Positions 5,891 through 7,364 of a stretch of 7,364 nt of DNA are shown in pieces (the first letter of the stretch is position 1; each line of letters starts with the position of its first letter). Location: positions 1 to 7,364 of the forward strand of contig CAJMNV010000098.1 of NCBI GenBank assembly GCA_905214825.1, in the 5' to 3' direction. The translations under genes and the position numbers were made by a program. The DNA comes from an uncultured bacterium. Lineage in GTDB: Bacteria > Bacillota > Clostridia > Lachnospirales > Anaerotignaceae. The notes below the pieces were generated by a model. That model ran no database searches, was not told where the DNA came from, and saw only the letters and a list, made by a program, of their open reading frames with translations.

Positions 5891-7306
5891 ATGTATAAAA
5901 AATCCATTGTAAAAAAACAATTTTTGTTGTATATTGGTACCATTTCCATTTGTGTACTTTTGTTGGGTACGATGCTTTCGGTGGTGTATACCAAACATTA
6001 TATGAATGAAACAAAACAAGAATTGATAACACAAGGAGAAAAAGTTTCCAATGCCATACAAAAAGCATATCGTACAGGGAGTTTAAACAATTTGGCATAT
6101 GAAATACAGGTTTTGGAAGATTACATGGGGGCAGGTGTGCTTTTGGTAAACAAAGAGGGTGTCATTGTGATGGCATCGCCCCGTATGGATAATCGTTTGT
6201 TTGGGAAAGTTTTGGCATATGAAGAATTGGTGCAGGGTGTGCTGGACGGGAATATTGCATCTTTGCAAACAGGGCCAGCATCTGTTTTTGGCTCGTCCAT
6301 GTTGATTGTGGGTTATCCCATATCACAAGGGCAATTATCAGGGATATTTATGTGCCGTTCTATGCCTGAAATTCAAGTTTCTTTGAATGAGATGTATCGT
6401 GCAGGTGGATTTAGTTTTTTGGTTGCTTTTTTGTTGACCACACTGGTGAGTTTGTTGACATCACATAAAATGACAGAGCCTTTGATGGAAATGAACCGTG
6501 CTGCAAAAGAAATTGCAGGTGGAAATTTTGAAAAACGTGTGGAAATTATAAGCGATGATGAATTGGGGCAGCTGGCAGATAGTTTTAACCATATGGCAGA
6601 AAGTTTGGAAAATATTGAAAAATCCAGAAGGGCATTCATTGCCAATGTTTCGCATGATTTACGCTCACCTTTGACAAGTATGCAAGGATTTTTGACAGCC
6701 ATGTTGGATGGTACCATTCCACAAGAAAAACAAGAACGGTATTTGAAAATTGTATTGGAAGAAAGCCAAAGACTTTCCCGTTTGGCAGAAGGAATTGTGG
6801 AAATGAGCCGAGCACAAGAAAGCAAAATCGTATTGGAAGAAAGTGTTTTTGACTTGAATGAAATTATTCGGGAAAATTGTGCTGTTTTGGAACCACAAAT
6901 GCGAGAAAAAGGGATTTATATTGAAATTTCATTTGCCGCAGAAAAAACAAATGTTGTGGCAGACAAAGATAAAATTTCTCGTGTAGTGCATAATCTGCTG
7001 TCAAATGCTGTGAAATTTTCAAAACAAGAGGGCATTATTGAAGTAGAAACGACACTTTCCACAGAAAATAAAGTTTTGGTGTCTGTCAAAGATTATGGTG
7101 TGGGAATTTCTGCAAATGACCAAAAATATATTTTTGACCGTTTTTATAAAGTAGACGCCACCAGAAATCAAGATAAAAACGGTATGGGACTGGGATTGTC
7201 GATTGTGCGGGAGTTTTTGCAGGCACACGAGGAAACCATTACGGTACAAAGCAAAGAAGGAGAATGGACAAAATTTATATTTTCGTTAAAATTGGAAAAA
7301 TTATAA
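5891..7306 (+). CDS. Membrane sensor histidine kinase with HAMP domain
   Basis: This 471-residue protein has the classic layout. A first membrane helix (about 11-33) leads to an extracytoplasmic sensor region of about 138 residues (34-171) with no recognisable motif, then a second membrane helix (about 172-190). A HAMP linker follows (about 190-243, including EPLMEMNRAAKEIAGGNF and DDELGQLADSFNHM), then a HisKA dimerisation domain with phosphorylated His255 in NVSHDLRSPL. The HATPase domain has the N box HNLLSNAVKFS (367-377), G1 DYGVGI (401-406), F box FDRFYK (415-420) and G2 GMGLGLSIV (431-439). All catalytic motifs are intact. It should autophosphorylate and pass phosphate to a PhoB-type regulator, most likely the one ending at 5474. 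AGGTGA at 5876-5881 with a 9-base gap supports the start. The signal sensed cannot be read from the sequence. Confidence 0.95.
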   Translation: MYKKSIVKKQFLLYIGTISICVLLLGTMLSVVYTKHYMNETKQELITQGEKVSNAIQKAYRTGSLNNLAYEIQVLEDYMGAGVLLVNKEGVIVMASPRMDNRLFGKVLAYEELVQGVLDGNIASLQTGPASVFGSSMLIVGYPISQGQLSGIFMCRSMPEIQVSLNEMYRAGGFSFLVAFLLTTLVSLLTSHKMTEPLMEMNRAAKEIAGGNFEKRVEIISDDELGQLADSFNHMAESLENIEKSRRAFIANVSHDLRSPLTSMQGFLTAMLDGTIPQEKQERYLKIVLEESQRLSRLAEGIVEMSRAQESKIVLEESVFDLNEIIRENCAVLEPQMREKGIYIEISFAAEKTNVVADKDKISRVVHNLLSNAVKFSKQEGIIEVETTLSTENKVLVSVKDYGVGISANDQKYIFDRFYKVDATRNQDKNGMGLGLSIVREFLQAHEETITVQSKEGEWTKFIFSLKLEKL

Positions 7307-7333
7307 AAAACCGGCGATTGCAGCCGTATTTTT
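7305..7333 (+). terminator. Probable terminator after the histidine kinase gene
   Basis: CGGC (7312-7315) pairs with GCCG (7323-7326) around a 7-base loop. Past a two-base mismatch, the A-run (7305-7309) pairs with the T-run (7329-7333). The GC core is short, so this is weaker than the other two terminators, but its place at the stop codon and its T-run fit. The last 31 bases of the window hold nothing I can identify. Confidence 0.55.
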
Positions 7334-7364
7334 ATATATGGTTATTTTATGATGTTTCTCAAAT

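Noticed and set aside
5510..6061. Longer 183-residue version of the minus-strand membrane protein
   Set aside because: Its N-terminal half overlaps the start of the histidine kinase gene and runs through the minus-strand promoter and ribosome binding site. The 91-residue form from 5785 is the plausible product.
1..7364. Mobile element, defence system, CRISPR array, tRNA or riboswitch
   Set aside because: I saw no transposase, integrase, terminal inverted repeats, repeat-spacer pattern, tRNA cloverleaf or recognisable riboswitch core on either strand. The genes look chromosomal and uniform in composition.

Overview
The window is a compact stretch of chromosome from a low-GC Gram-positive bacterium, most likely an anaerobic Clostridia member. 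The signs are A/T-rich sequence, strong GGAG/GGGGG-type ribosome binding sites, a MutS2 of the Bacillota type, a methionine gamma-lyase-like (YnbB/'aluminium resistance') C-terminus, and a PhoB-type two-component system. Leucine is encoded mostly by TTG. I cannot name the genus from sequence alone, and I see no mobile element, CRISPR array, tRNA or rRNA.

Layout. Positions 1-291 hold the end of a PLP-dependent methionine gamma-lyase family gene, closed by a hairpin terminator (296-331). A good extended -10 promoter (368-395) then starts a tightly spaced plus-strand gene run: a LysR regulator (535-1428), an unrecognised 124-residue protein (1445-1819), KptA/Tpt1 RNA 2'-phosphotransferase (1835-2389), MutS2 (2399-4768) and an OmpR/PhoB-type response regulator (4785-5474). 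The gaps are only 9-16 bases, so these five probably form one operon. The roughly 130-base leader ahead of lysR contains a possible 8-codon ORF with its own ribosome binding site, and short inverted repeats.

The sensor histidine kinase that would partner the response regulator lies at 5891-7306, also on the plus strand. Between the two sits a minus-strand gene (5510-5785) for a 91-residue, two-helix membrane protein that I do not recognise. It has its own promoter. Its ribosome binding site lies 27 bases from the start codon, with a small hairpin exactly between the two. The hairpin between this gene and the response regulator has a T-run only on the minus-strand side. Plus-strand transcription could therefore run on into the kinase gene, producing RNA antisense to the small gene.

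How the genes may work together. KptA removes 2'-phosphates from RNA ends using NAD+. MutS2 homologues act on collided ribosomes or on recombination intermediates and carry a C-terminal Smr domain. Their co-transcription with an unknown small protein suggests, as inference only, an RNA-damage or ribosome-rescue theme. The two-component system probably senses an envelope signal that cannot be identified here, and the small membrane protein in its midst is a candidate accessory or feedback factor. Nothing in the window amounts to a proven new system. The split two-component locus, with its odd translation-initiation geometry, and the kptA-mutS2 cluster are the parts most worth pursuing.
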